Shown in pieces: positions 51,444 to 60,220 of a stretch of 64,000 nt of DNA (position 1 is the first letter of the stretch; every line of letters begins with the position of its first letter). Origin of the DNA: Actinomycetota bacterium (lineage in GTDB: Bacteria > Actinomycetota > Actinomycetes > Streptosporangiales > Streptosporangiaceae); assembly GCA_027313705.1 (NCBI GenBank), contig DAHVDE010000026.1:1-64000 (forward strand). Reading direction: 5' to 3'. A program made the position numbers and the translations under genes. The notes under the pieces are model-generated. The model made no database searches. It was not told the origin of the DNA and saw nothing but the letters and a program-made list of their open reading frames with translations.

Positions 51444-53505
51444 ACTGCTGAAGGTTGTACTGGCTGGCCAGCGGGTCCCAGTCATTGAGGAACGTCGCCT
51501 TCGCGGCCGTCGCGTTCGGGTTTTCGCTGGTGGCCTGGTCGTAGTAGCTCGAGTTGGTGCTGACAGAACAGCCGGAGCTTTGCTGCTGCCGTGCCCAGGC
51601 CAGGTAGTCCTTGTCGATATTCAGCGAGATCTGGAGCGCGTTCATCAGTTCGCTCTTCAAGGTGGCGCCGTTCGGGATAGCGCCGACCTGCAGATTCCTG
51701 GCCTGGGTGAGTTCGGATGTCCGCTCGGCGGCGATGTCGCCGATCTGGGTCACGTCCGAGTTGATGTTCACGCAGCTGCCCACATCGCTGACGAGCAGGT
51801 TGGCGTCCCACTGTGCCCGGCTCTGCGCGCTGTTGGACAGCAACGTGTTGATCGACGTCGCCTCGCTCTGCGCGGTCGGCTGCGGCTGAGTGTTCGACGA
51901 CGACGAGTTGCCTTTGGTCGGCGAAGTCGAGATCGAGGTCGAGTGCCCGCCTCCGCCTCCCGCGTTGTTGTGGTTCTTCTTCGGCACGATGACCAGGTAG
52001 ACGACGGCGACGGCGGCGGCGGCGATGACCAGCGTCGCGACCACGGCGCCGATCAGCAGGCCGCGGTTCTTGTTCTGCCGCTGTTGCTGCTGCCAGTTCT
52101 GGCCGCTCTGCGGACCCTGAGGACCCCAGTTCTGGATGGGCGGTCCGATCGGGCCTGTGCCGCTGATCGGCGGTCCGATCGGACCGGTACCGAACTGCGG
52201 CTGGTATTGCTGCTGGTATTGCTGCTGGTACTGGTACTGGGGCTGGTACTGGGGCTGGTACTGCTGCTGGTAACCAGGCTGGTAGTGCGGGCCGTAGCCG
52301 CCGCCCTGCTGCTGGCCGCCCTGCCAGGGCTGCTGCTGCGGCATCTGCTGTGGCGGCGTCTGCTGCTGCGGCGTCTGCTGCTGCGGCATCTGCTGCTGCG
52401 GCGTCTGCTGTGGCGGCGTCTGCTGTGGCGGCGTCGTCCGGGTCGGCTGCTCGCCGCCGACTGCGGCGAGCAAGGGACCTGCCGCGCCCCCCTCGGCCGC
52501 CGTCGCCTGGCTGGCCAGTTCGGTCATCGGATGCGGCGCCTGCCGGGGAATGTTTCCCGCCGCCGCGGTTGGCTGGGCGCCCGCGGTGACCACAAGCGGA
52601 GTCCCTGGCACCATTCCGATGGCCTTGCCGAGATCGGTGGCGAACTCTACGCAAGAGGCGTAACGGTCGGCCGGATTCTTCGCCATCGCCTTGGCCAGCA
52701 CCAGGTCGACGGCTGGCGGAAGTTCCTGGCGCCTGGCGGTGATCTTAGGCGGTGGCATGGAAAGGTGTGCGTTGAGCAGAGCCAGGCCTAGGTCGCGCTG
52801 GAAGGGCGGCTCGCCAGTGAATAGCTCGTAGCACGCGCACGCCAGTGAGTACTGGTCAACGCTCCCGTCGATGGTCTTGCCCTCGATCGTCTCCGGCGCG
52901 ATGTAATCGAGGGTGCCGACGAACTGGCCGGTCGAGGTGAGGTGGCTGGCCAGCGTCTGCTTGCTGATCCCGAAGTCGGAGAGGTACACATGGTCGGTCT
53001 CGTCACCGACCTGACCGCGCTTGCCGCCGGTGTTCCTGGCGCTGGTATCGAGCAGCATGTTGGCCGGCTTGACGTCGCGGTGAATGAGGTCGTGCGCGTG
53101 TGCCGCGTCGAGCGCGGCGGCGACCTGGCTGACGATGTTCCACACCCTGGCAGGCGACAGCACCTGACCAGAGGCGAACAATGAGCGCACGTCCCCGCCC
53201 TGCACGTAGCGCATGGCGATGAACAAGAAGCCGCCAGCGTCCCCGGCGTCGTAAACCGGGATGATGTTCGGGTGGTCGACGGCCGCGGCGGCCCGCGACT
53301 CCCTGATGAACCTGGTACGAAAGGCAGTATCGGAGGCCAGGCCAGGCGCGAGCAGTTTGAGCGCTACCCGGCGATCGAGGCGCTCGTCATGGGCGCGATA
53401 GACAACGGCCATGCCCCCTTGACCGACCTGCTCTTCCAGCCGGTACCCGGCAATCGTCTCTCCGGGGCTGACATTCGCAGCCGCCGAATTCGCTTCTTCG
53501 CTCAC
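51424..53505 (-). CDS. Membrane Ser/Thr protein kinase (copy 1, Gln-rich linker)
   Basis: A 693-residue protein. The kinase domain at residues 15-280 has EQVGQGGMAVVYRAHD (Gly loop), VALKLLAP (ATP Lys), IHRDVKPANML (catalytic loop), LSDFGIS (Mg loop), and GTLDYIAPETIEG. A linker rich in Gln and Pro follows (PQQTPPQQ repeats, then QPQYQ repeats), then one membrane helix (LLIGAVVATLVIAAAAVAVVYLVIV). The extracellular domain of about 160 residues has two Cys and no known fold. GTG 53505 has GAGGAAG five bases ahead. It is paralogous to the next kinase gene. The extracellular part is likely the sensor. Confidence 0.94.
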   Translation of the reverse strand: MSEEANSAAANVSPGETIAGYRLEEQVGQGGMAVVYRAHDERLDRRVALKLLAPGLASDTAFRTRFIRESRAAAAVDHPNIIPVYDAGDAGGFLFIAMRYVQGGDVRSLFASGQVLSPARVWNIVSQVAAALDAAHAHDLIHRDVKPANMLLDTSARNTGGKRGQVGDETDHVYLSDFGISKQTLASHLTSTGQFVGTLDYIAPETIEGKTIDGSVDQYSLACACYELFTGEPPFQRDLGLALLNAHLSMPPPKITARRQELPPAVDLVLAKAMAKNPADRYASCVEFATDLGKAIGMVPGTPLVVTAGAQPTAAAGNIPRQAPHPMTELASQATAAEGGAAGPLLAAVGGEQPTRTTPPQQTPPQQTPQQQMPQQQTPQQQTPPQQMPQQQPWQGGQQQGGGYGPHYQPGYQQQYQPQYQPQYQYQQQYQQQYQPQFGTGPIGPPISGTGPIGPPIQNWGPQGPQSGQNWQQQQRQNKNRGLLIGAVVATLVIAAAAVAVVYLVIVPKKNHNNAGGGGGHSTSISTSPTKGNSSSSNTQPQPTAQSEATSINTLLSNSAQSRAQWDANLLVSDVGSCVNINSDVTQIGDIAAERTSELTQARNLQVGAIPNGATLKSELMNALQISLNIDKDYLAWARQQQSSGCSVSTNSSYYDQATSENPNATAAKATFLNDWDPLASQYNLQQFSADQI
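52317..52440 (-). repeat. In-frame Gln/Pro tandem repeats in the kinase linker
   Basis: About ten 12-base units, most reading GCTGCTGCGGC or GCTGTGGCGGC with GTCT or ATCT between, encode PQQQ(T/M) and PPQQ(T/M) units. A second array at about 52199-52270 encodes QPQYQ units. Both keep the frame and probably vary in copy number. They are coding repeats, not a CRISPR array. Confidence 0.8.
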
Positions 53506-53727
53506 CGCATCTTCCTCACCGGCTCAAGCAGCAAACCCTCGCTCCTCGCGCAATGCCGGTCGCGCCGGCCTGCAGCGACCAGGGAACCCTCCCGCGCGAC
53601 AACTGTAGCCGCTTGTTCCCGCGCCGGAAATAGGACACTTACCAAGGACAAGAACGTCATCGGCCAGCACCGTCCAACCAGCACAAGTGTGCCATCTGAC
53701 CTTGATGATTCGACGACATGCCGCACC

Positions 53728-55443
53728 TCAGAAGGCCGGGTCGGTCGCGAAGCCGTACCGCCGGGCGATGGGCGCCCAGCCCGACCTGAACACGTCCTTC
53801 TCGCTCATCGCCTGCAGGTCAAGCGAATAGGCCTGCTCGAAGTAAGGAGAGGTGTAGTTGACGCTCGGATCGCAGCCGCCGAGCTGGGCACTTGCCCAGC
53901 TCACGTAGCTCTGATCGGCTTGTTCTGACGTCTGGAGCGCGGTGACCAGTTCGGACCTCAAGCCGATGCCGCCAGGGATCGCCCCGACCTGCAGGTTCCT
54001 TGCCGTCATGATCTCGGTCGCGCGTTCGCTGGCGATCTGCGTGATCTTCGAGTAGTCATAGCTCAGGTTGCGGCAGTTATGAACGTCGACGGTAAGGCCC
54101 TGGAGCGGTTGAAGGGTGCGGGCGCTTTCTTTCAGAAGGCTGTCAATCGCGGCGGCCTGAGCGGCTTCGGAACCGGCACCGGAGCCAGACAAGGTTGACC
54201 TGGTAACGGCCGGCGTCGTCGTGGGCACGGGCGTCGGTGCCGGCGCGTTCCTGAGGCTCGTCACCAGGAAAATAGCGGCAATCGCGACGACGGCGATCGA
54301 GATACCCCCGACGACGATCGCGATCGAGGTGCCTGACGACCGGCTCTGCGCAGGCTGCTGCATGACCGGCCAGCCGAGCGGGGCGTAACTAGGCGGGGCG
54401 TAACTAGGCGGGGGATATCCGGGCGGCAGCGTCTGGTGCGGTACGAGGAACTGCTGTGGCGGCGTGAACGAGTTCGCCGCGGGTCTGGCGAGCTCGGTGA
54501 CCGGGTGCGGGGTGAGCGGCGGCGCTGGCACCCCGCTGGCGTACTGCGCGGCAGTAGCCTGGGCGGCGGCCGTTCCGATGTCCGGCGTGCCAGGCGCAGT
54601 TCCGAGCGCCTTACTCAGGTCGGCGCTGAACTCGGTGCACGAGGCGTAGCGGTCGGCGGGCGCCTTGGCCATCGCTTTGGCGAGAATCAGGTCGACAGCG
54701 GGCGGCAGTTCGCCGCGCGTGCGCGTGACCGGCGGCGGCGGCAAGGTGAGATGGGAATGCAGGACCGCGAGCCCGAGGTCGGCGTGGAAGGGCGGTGCAC
54801 CGGTGAGCAGCTCAAACGCCGAGCAGGCCAGCGAGTACTGATCGGCCCGGCCGTCCGGGTCAAGTCCGGAGATGGACTCTGGTGCCATGTAGTCAAGGGT
54901 GCCGACGAGTTGCCCGGCGGATGTCAGGTGGCTGGCTACCGACAGCCTGCTGACTCCGAAGTCGGACAGGTACACATGCTCGTTTTCCAGCAGCATGTTG
55001 GCCGGCTTGACGTCACGGTGCACTAGCGCGTGCGCGTGCGCCGCGTCGAGCGCGGCGGCTACCTGGGTGATGATCTTGCAGGTCAGCTCGGGCGTCAGCC
55101 AAGGCCGGCCAGAAAGCGCAGACCGTGCATCTCCGCCGGGAACGTACCGCATGGCGATGAACAGGAATCCGTCGGCCTCGCCCGCGTCATAGACAGGAAC
55201 GATGTTGGGATGATCGACGGCTACCGTCGCCCGTGACTCCCTGACGAACCTGGCGCGGAACGCGGCATCGGCGGCCAGTTCGGGTGCAAGCAGTTTGAGC
55301 GCGACCCGCCGGCCGAGCCGGTCGTCATCGGCGCGGTAAACGACAGCCATGCCGCCCTGGCCAATTCGCTCCTCAAGCCGGTATCCGGCAATCATCTGGC
55401 CCAGGACGGCTTTGGCTGACGCGGAATGAGCTTCACCAGTCAT
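53728..55443 (-). CDS. Membrane Ser/Thr protein kinase (copy 2)
   Basis: A protein of about 571 residues, paralogous to the neighbouring kinase. It shows RIGQGGMAVVYRADD, VALKLLAPELAADAAFR, VHRDVKPANML, LSDFGVSRL and GTLDYMAPESISG. The linker is Pro/Tyr-rich rather than Gln-rich, followed by a membrane helix (TSIAIVVGGISIAVVAIAAIFLV). The extracellular domain is related to copy 1 (RNLQVGAIPGG, LRSELVTALQTSEQADQSYVSWA) with paired Cys. ATG 55443 has AGGGG upstream; the open frame to 55512 is probably leader. The two extracellular domains share a helical pattern not matching PASTA. A duplication is likely. Confidence 0.94.
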   Translation of the reverse strand: MTGEAHSASAKAVLGQMIAGYRLEERIGQGGMAVVYRADDDRLGRRVALKLLAPELAADAAFRARFVRESRATVAVDHPNIVPVYDAGEADGFLFIAMRYVPGGDARSALSGRPWLTPELTCKIITQVAAALDAAHAHALVHRDVKPANMLLENEHVYLSDFGVSRLSVASHLTSAGQLVGTLDYMAPESISGLDPDGRADQYSLACSAFELLTGAPPFHADLGLAVLHSHLTLPPPPVTRTRGELPPAVDLILAKAMAKAPADRYASCTEFSADLSKALGTAPGTPDIGTAAAQATAAQYASGVPAPPLTPHPVTELARPAANSFTPPQQFLVPHQTLPPGYPPPSYAPPSYAPLGWPVMQQPAQSRSSGTSIAIVVGGISIAVVAIAAIFLVTSLRNAPAPTPVPTTTPAVTRSTLSGSGAGSEAAQAAAIDSLLKESARTLQPLQGLTVDVHNCRNLSYDYSKITQIASERATEIMTARNLQVGAIPGGIGLRSELVTALQTSEQADQSYVSWASAQLGGCDPSVNYTSPYFEQAYSLDLQAMSEKDVFRSGWAPIARRYGFATDPAF

Positions 55444-55572
55444 CGCAACCCCTGGCTTAACTTTAGCCTGCTGGGCCGCCGCCGGAAATAGCCGGTTTAA
55501 TTGGCTAAGCATGTCAGATTTTTGTCGCGAAATAATCGGACCTCCCCAATCGGAGATCGCATGCTGGCGCGG

Positions 55573-58236
55573 TCAGGCTTGGCGTGATCCCGGCTGAGCG
55601 GGGGCCGCGCCGACGGCGTCAAGGGCTGATTTCGCCGCGCCTAGCTTCTCGTAGCTGAAGAGCACGGGACCGCCGCGGGCGAGGCTGACGGCCTCGCGGA
55701 GCGCACCTGTGGCGCCGGTCGCGTGCCTGATCTCGATGCCAGGGCGGGTCCTGCGCATGGCGGCTGAGATGAGTTGCCGCATCTCGCCAGGGCCGCGACC
55801 GCGCAGATCGTCGTCTTCATAGATCACAGCAGCGGGGAACCAGGTCGCGACGGCTTCCGCCGTCTCCGCGATAAGGTCGTCGCGGCGATCGCCAGGCAGG
55901 GTAATGGCGGCCACTCGCAGGCCAGGCCAGGTCGCCGCGACGAGTTCGCCGGTCGCGAGCAGGGCTGCGGCGTTGTGACCGTAGTCGAGCAGTACCGGGG
56001 TGCCCCCGGCCGCGACGTACACATTGGCCCGGCCGGGATTGGCCGTCTCAGGCGTGAAGGTGAGCAGCGCGGCCCTGATGTCCTTGACAGTGATGCCGAT
56101 AGAACGGCACGCCGCGGCGGCGGCGAGCGCATTGCCGACCACGTGCCTGGCCCGGCCGCCGAAGGCGCCAGGCAGTTCTGCCAGTTCGACGATTACCCGC
56201 TGCCTGCCGCCCTCGGTCTCGGTGAGCCTGCCCGCGCTGACCTCGTAGCAGATCCCGCCGGCCCGCTTGTGCCGCTCGAGCGGCGCGCAGCCAGGGGTCG
56301 CGCTGAAATACCTGATGACCGGCGAATTCCTGCGCACCCTGCCGCGCGTGGCGATGGCGGCCGTCACCGGGTCGTCGGCGTTGAGCACCACGCTGCCGCC
56401 CGGTCTGAGCTCTTCCGCCACCAGTGCCTTGACGCTGACCAGTTCCTCGAGGCCCTCGACGCCGTCATCGCCCAGGTGGTCGGCGCTGATGTTAGTGATC
56501 ACGGCTACGTCTGCCTGGTCGTAGCCGAGGCCGCGCCGCAAGATGCCGCCGCGCGCCGTCTCGAGCACCGCGGCCTCGACGCTGGTGTCGTCGAGCACCA
56601 TCTCCGCCGATCTCGGTCCCGAGGCGTCGGCTTCAAGCACGCAACGCTCGCCGATAAAGACGCCGTCCGTGCAGGACATTCCGGTGCGGTAGCCGGCCTG
56701 CCGCAGCACGTGCGCGATCATCCGCACCGTGGTCGTCTTCCCGTTGGTACCGGTGACGGCCAGGATCGGGATCCTTGACCTGGCCCCCGGCGGGTAGAGG
56801 TGGTCGACGATGGCTCCGGCCACGTCCCGCGGCGTGCCCTGGGACGGGCCAAGATGCATGCGCAAGCCAGGACAGGCGTTGATCTCGATCACCGCCGCCG
56901 GCTGTCCTGCGGGAATCAGCCCGGCGCCGATATCGGCCAGCCTGATGTCGACCCCGCAGATGTCGAGCCCGGCGGCTCCGGCCGCGCGACGGCACAACTC
57001 GGCCACGTCCTTGTGTACCTGGTCGGTAACGTCGACGCTGGTGCCGCCTGTGGACAGGTTGCCGTTCTGGCGCAGGCTCACCTCCTGGCCGGCGGCAGGG
57101 ACGGAGTCGGGGGTAAGCCCGGCCGCCGACAGGTGCGCGAGGGTCGCGTCGTCGACCGAGATGAGCGTCAGCAGGCGCGAATGGCCGGCGCCGCGGCGCG
57201 GATCGGCATTTGCCTCCTCGATGAGCGCCCGGATCGAACGGGTGCCGTCGCCGGTCACCGCGGCGGGCTTCAGCCTGGCCGCCGCGATGACCCCCCCGTC
57301 GACGACAAGTACCCGGTAGTCGTTGCCCGGTATGTACTGTTCGGCGATGACCTCCGCCAGGCCAGAGCCCGCTGCGGCCGCCCGGTAGGCAAGCTCCGCT
57401 GCGGCGGTGGTGCTCACGCCCACCGTCACGTACCTGCCGTGGTTGCCGTTGCGCGGCTTGATGACGATCGGCGCGCCGAGGCGATCGAGCGCTTGCGCCG
57501 CTTCGGCCGCATCCCGTACGACCGCGCCTGGCGGCACCGGGATTCCCGCCTGGTCGAGCACCCGCTTGGTGAGCGCCTTGTCGCATGCGATGTCGACTCC
57601 GATCGCCGAGGTCTGCTCGGTCATCGCGGCGCTGACCAGGCGCCGGTAGCACCCGTAGCCAAGGCGCAGCATCGACAGCCCGCCGGTGCGCCTGACCGGG
57701 ATGCCGCGGCGGCGGGCCGCGGCGGCGATGGCGGCAGTACTCGGGCCGAGGCGTTCACGCTCAGCCACGTGGGCGATCGCCGCCAGGTCGGCGGCGAATT
57801 CGGTGTTTTCTTTGCTGACAAGACTTTTGATCATGACAATCGCGAGTGCGCAGAGTCGTTCAGGCACGGCCGAGTCGTCAGGCTCGTCGGCCGGGCACTC
57901 CGTCATCACGTCGTAGCGACCCTCAGCGCCCGCCCACATCGTGCGTCCGAGGTGCACCTCGCGTCCGGCCAGTGCGGATAGCTCAAGCATCACGTGCTCG
58001 ACGACATGGCCGAAGTAGGTGCCCCGGTCAAGTGCAGCGAGGAACCCGCCTGGCCGCCCGGCGGCGCAGTGGTGGTCGCGCAGGCCAGGAAGAGCACACG
58101 TCAGCCGCTCGTGCAGGCCGGCGAACTCCCTGCTCTCGCGGCAGGTCAGTTCGTCGAGTTCCAGCCTGGCCAGGCTGACCGCAGCGGTCGTGAAGACGTT
58201 GGGGCCGCCGAGGCGGCGGACAAATTCCAGGTGCAC
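55573..58236 (-). CDS. cphA: Cyanophycin synthetase (CphA)
   Basis: An 887-residue enzyme that polymerises Asp and Arg into cyanophycin, a nitrogen and carbon reserve. The N-terminal domain is followed by an ATP-grasp domain (VIKPRNGNHGRYVTVGV, VIAEQYIPGNDYRVLVVDGGVIAAARL, AAVIEINACPGLRMHLGPSQG), which adds Asp. The C-terminal Mur-ligase-like domain adds Arg: PILAVTGTNGKTTTVRMIAHVL (P-loop near residue 495), TSVEAAVLETARGGILRRGLGYDQADVAVITNI and LLDYGHNAAAL. The length is typical. GTG 58236 has TAGGAGCT seven bases upstream and follows the cyanophycinase gene after 21 bases, so the two are an operon. Confidence 0.95.
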   Translation of the reverse strand: MHLEFVRRLGGPNVFTTAAVSLARLELDELTCRESREFAGLHERLTCALPGLRDHHCAAGRPGGFLAALDRGTYFGHVVEHVMLELSALAGREVHLGRTMWAGAEGRYDVMTECPADEPDDSAVPERLCALAIVMIKSLVSKENTEFAADLAAIAHVAERERLGPSTAAIAAAARRRGIPVRRTGGLSMLRLGYGCYRRLVSAAMTEQTSAIGVDIACDKALTKRVLDQAGIPVPPGAVVRDAAEAAQALDRLGAPIVIKPRNGNHGRYVTVGVSTTAAAELAYRAAAAGSGLAEVIAEQYIPGNDYRVLVVDGGVIAAARLKPAAVTGDGTRSIRALIEEANADPRRGAGHSRLLTLISVDDATLAHLSAAGLTPDSVPAAGQEVSLRQNGNLSTGGTSVDVTDQVHKDVAELCRRAAGAAGLDICGVDIRLADIGAGLIPAGQPAAVIEINACPGLRMHLGPSQGTPRDVAGAIVDHLYPPGARSRIPILAVTGTNGKTTTVRMIAHVLRQAGYRTGMSCTDGVFIGERCVLEADASGPRSAEMVLDDTSVEAAVLETARGGILRRGLGYDQADVAVITNISADHLGDDGVEGLEELVSVKALVAEELRPGGSVVLNADDPVTAAIATRGRVRRNSPVIRYFSATPGCAPLERHKRAGGICYEVSAGRLTETEGGRQRVIVELAELPGAFGGRARHVVGNALAAAAACRSIGITVKDIRAALLTFTPETANPGRANVYVAAGGTPVLLDYGHNAAALLATGELVAATWPGLRVAAITLPGDRRDDLIAETAEAVATWFPAAVIYEDDDLRGRGPGEMRQLISAAMRRTRPGIEIRHATGATGALREAVSLARGGPVLFSYEKLGAAKSALDAVGAAPAQPGSRQA

Positions 58237-58257
58237 GTGGTAGCTCCTAGATGCTGA

Positions 58258-59067
58258 TCAGTACCTGGCGTGGGCCGGGCCGATGGCCGGAGACCGGCTG
58301 GAGATGTCGAAGACGCAGCCGGCGGGCAGCAGATGCAGTCGCACGTCGAACAAGGTGATCGGGTCTGAATCTGAGCCGGCATGCACGACCGTCGCGCTCG
58401 CGGCGTCCACCACGCTGACCACGCCGCTGCCGAGCACTTCGAAGCGGTCGCCATGGACGCAGATCGCCGTGTTCTCGTCGATGCCCGCGCCCAGCCGGTC
58501 GGGATCGAGCGTGATCGCGCTCAGCAGCCGCGGCAGCCTGCCGCGCTCGCCGAAGTGCATGTCGATCAGCATGTTCGGCATCAGGCCGAGGCCAGGCCCG
58601 GTGCGCACGGTCGCGGTCGCGACTTCAGGACCCTTGCCGCCGAGTATCATCGTCCGGCCGAGCGCGGTCGCGCCTGCGCTCGTGCCGGCCACGATCAGGC
58701 CATCCGCCAGGCGCTCGCGCAACTGGCCGTTGATCTTGGAACCTACCAGCGTCCGCAGCCGCGACTGGTCGCCGCCGCTGAACAGCACTCCCGTTGCGCT
58801 GTCCAGCATGTCCCGCGCGGCGGCGCTGTCCGCATCGGCGCGACCGCTGATCGGGAGTTCGGCGACCTCTTTGACCCCGAGCTTGGTGAACACCTGCTCG
58901 TATTCGGCGAGCACCTGGTCTGGAGCGCCGGTGGCGGTGGTGACGACCACGATCCGTGCCTTGCCGCCGCCGCACAGGTCGGCGAAGCGCTCAAGAATCC
59001 CTGCGCCACAGCACCTGTCCTCGGCCCCGCCGATGATCAGCAGGCGGCCAGGTTTGCCCGTATACAC
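58258..59067 (-). CDS. cphB: Cyanophycinase (CphB)
   Basis: A serine hydrolase of about 269 residues (peptidase S51 family) that cuts cyanophycin to beta-Asp-Arg dipeptides. It has GRLLIIGGAEDR at the start, a Rossmann-like core with RIVVVTTATG, TGVLFSGGDQSRL, then VAGTSAGATALGR with the nucleophile Ser. LGLMPNMLIDMHFGERGRLPRLL and LGAGIDENTAICVHGDRFEVLG are family signatures. I chose GTG 59067 for the GAGGG seven bases before it; GTG 59103 in frame is the alternative. It is the first gene of the cyanophycin operon, placing breakdown and synthesis under one promoter. Confidence 0.94.
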   Translation of the reverse strand: MYTGKPGRLLIIGGAEDRCCGAGILERFADLCGGGKARIVVVTTATGAPDQVLAEYEQVFTKLGVKEVAELPISGRADADSAAARDMLDSATGVLFSGGDQSRLRTLVGSKINGQLRERLADGLIVAGTSAGATALGRTMILGGKGPEVATATVRTGPGLGLMPNMLIDMHFGERGRLPRLLSAITLDPDRLGAGIDENTAICVHGDRFEVLGSGVVSVVDAASATVVHAGSDSDPITLFDVRLHLLPAGCVFDISSRSPAIGPAHARY

Positions 59068-59144
59068 GCATCGGCCCTCGCTCTGGACCGCGGTGCGGCC
59101 CACGAGCCGATGTCTACCCGTCGCTACAGAGCGTTAACCTCCGG

Positions 59145-59768
59145 TCACTCGCTGCCGAGGATGCCCTGCGGCTGGCGGGGAGGCCTGCCCTGCCGGCCAG
59201 CCGAGCGCGGCCTGGACAGCTCATCGGGCAACTGGAGCAGCGGGTTGGTCGCGCTGGCGACCACGTCGCTTGCGATGTCGATGACTCGCCGGCCCCGGCT
59301 GCGGGCGGCGCTCCTCAGCTGCTCGAAGGCCTGGCGTGGCTGAATGCGGTGCCGCTCGGCGAGCACGCCGATGGCCTGCTCGACCCTGACCCTGGCCATC
59401 AGGGCGTGCTCAAGTTGCCCGATCGTCGTCTTGAGCTTGCCTGTCTCGCCAGATTCGGCGGCAGACCCGCCAGCTCCCGGCACGGTGGCCGGCGCCGCGG
59501 CCATGGCCCGGCGGGATTCCCCTGCGCTTGGCTGGTCTGCCTCGCCGGTCCCAGCCGCGGTGGCCAGGTCAGCCGCGAGCAGGTCGGCGAGCACCATGGC
59601 ACTGGTCAGGTCGGGCACCTCGGCGCTGCCTACCCGCCAGCCGTCCTTGGTCCGCCTGACGACCGCGTCCTCGGCAGAGGGCAGCACCTGGGCAGCCTCG
59701 TCTGGCTGGGGCCGGGCGCCGGGCGGCCCGCCTGCCTTGACGTTCTGACCGCCCCGAGCTGAGTTCAT
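59145..59768 (-). CDS. ANTAR-domain RNA-binding regulator
   Basis: A 207-residue protein. The C-terminal half has the ANTAR three-helix pattern: LEHALMARVRVEQAIGVLAERHRIQPRQAFEQLRSAARSRGRRVIDIASDVVA. ANTAR domains bind paired stem-loops in nascent RNA to stop termination. The N-terminal part has a short domain (VVRRTKDGWRVGSAEVPDLTSAMVLADLLAADLA) and a flexible Ala/Pro linker, but no clear GAF or receiver domain. Its start overlaps the mycoredoxin stop (ATGA), so both are translated from one mRNA. The target RNA is unknown. Confidence 0.9.
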   Translation of the reverse strand: MNSARGGQNVKAGGPPGARPQPDEAAQVLPSAEDAVVRRTKDGWRVGSAEVPDLTSAMVLADLLAADLATAAGTGEADQPSAGESRRAMAAAPATVPGAGGSAAESGETGKLKTTIGQLEHALMARVRVEQAIGVLAERHRIQPRQAFEQLRSAARSRGRRVIDIASDVVASATNPLLQLPDELSRPRSAGRQGRPPRQPQGILGSE

Positions 59769-60022
59769 GGGGTGACAGCCAATTCTTCCATCCGCTGCCT
59801 GATGGCGCGGACAGATGGGTTGGTGAGGGTGCTGCCGTCGCCGAACAGCACCGTGGGCACGGTTTGGTTGCCGCCGTTTACCTTCATCACGTACTCGGCC
59901 GCCGCAGGGTCACGCTCGATGTCCACCTCGGTGATCTCGATGCCCTCGCGGGCAAGCTGGCTCTTGAGCCGCCTGCAGTATCCGCACCAGGGCGTGGTGT
60001 ACATCGTGAGTGGCTGGGTCAT
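59765..60022 (-). CDS. Mycoredoxin (Mrx1-type glutaredoxin)
   Basis: An 85-residue thioredoxin-fold protein: MTQPLTMYTTPWCGYCRRLKSQL with the CGYC active site, EITEVDIERDPAAAEYV, NQTVPTVLFGDGSTLTNP with the cis-Pro. Mycoredoxins reduce mycothiol mixed disulfides in actinomycetes. ATG 60022 is set by AAGGAGG eight bases upstream. It is divergent from the UvrD2-like helicase gene, the same arrangement as mrx1 and uvrD2 in mycobacteria. Overlap with the ANTAR gene is four bases. Confidence 0.95.
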   Translation of the reverse strand: MTQPLTMYTTPWCGYCRRLKSQLAREGIEITEVDIERDPAAAEYVMKVNGGNQTVPTVLFGDGSTLTNPSVRAIRQRMEELAVTP

Positions 60023-60220
60023 GCGTTCGCCCTCCTTGGCCGCCATTGTCGCACCTGAACCTCACTAACGTCCGTATCTGCCTGCAGCTTCCTTGCGGGC
60101 GGCACGGGTTTACCTGCGCAGCTAGCTAACCACGGCGGTACCCGGCGGTGGTGGCGCGAATGTCGGCAGCATAAGGCAGGATGGCGGCGAAACCGAGTCG
60201 CGCAGGAGGTCCGTTTTCCC

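Noticed and set aside
52317-52440. Regularly spaced short repeats that might suggest a CRISPR array
   Set aside because: Units are 12 bases without unique spacers and are in frame inside a kinase gene, coding for a Gln/Pro linker.
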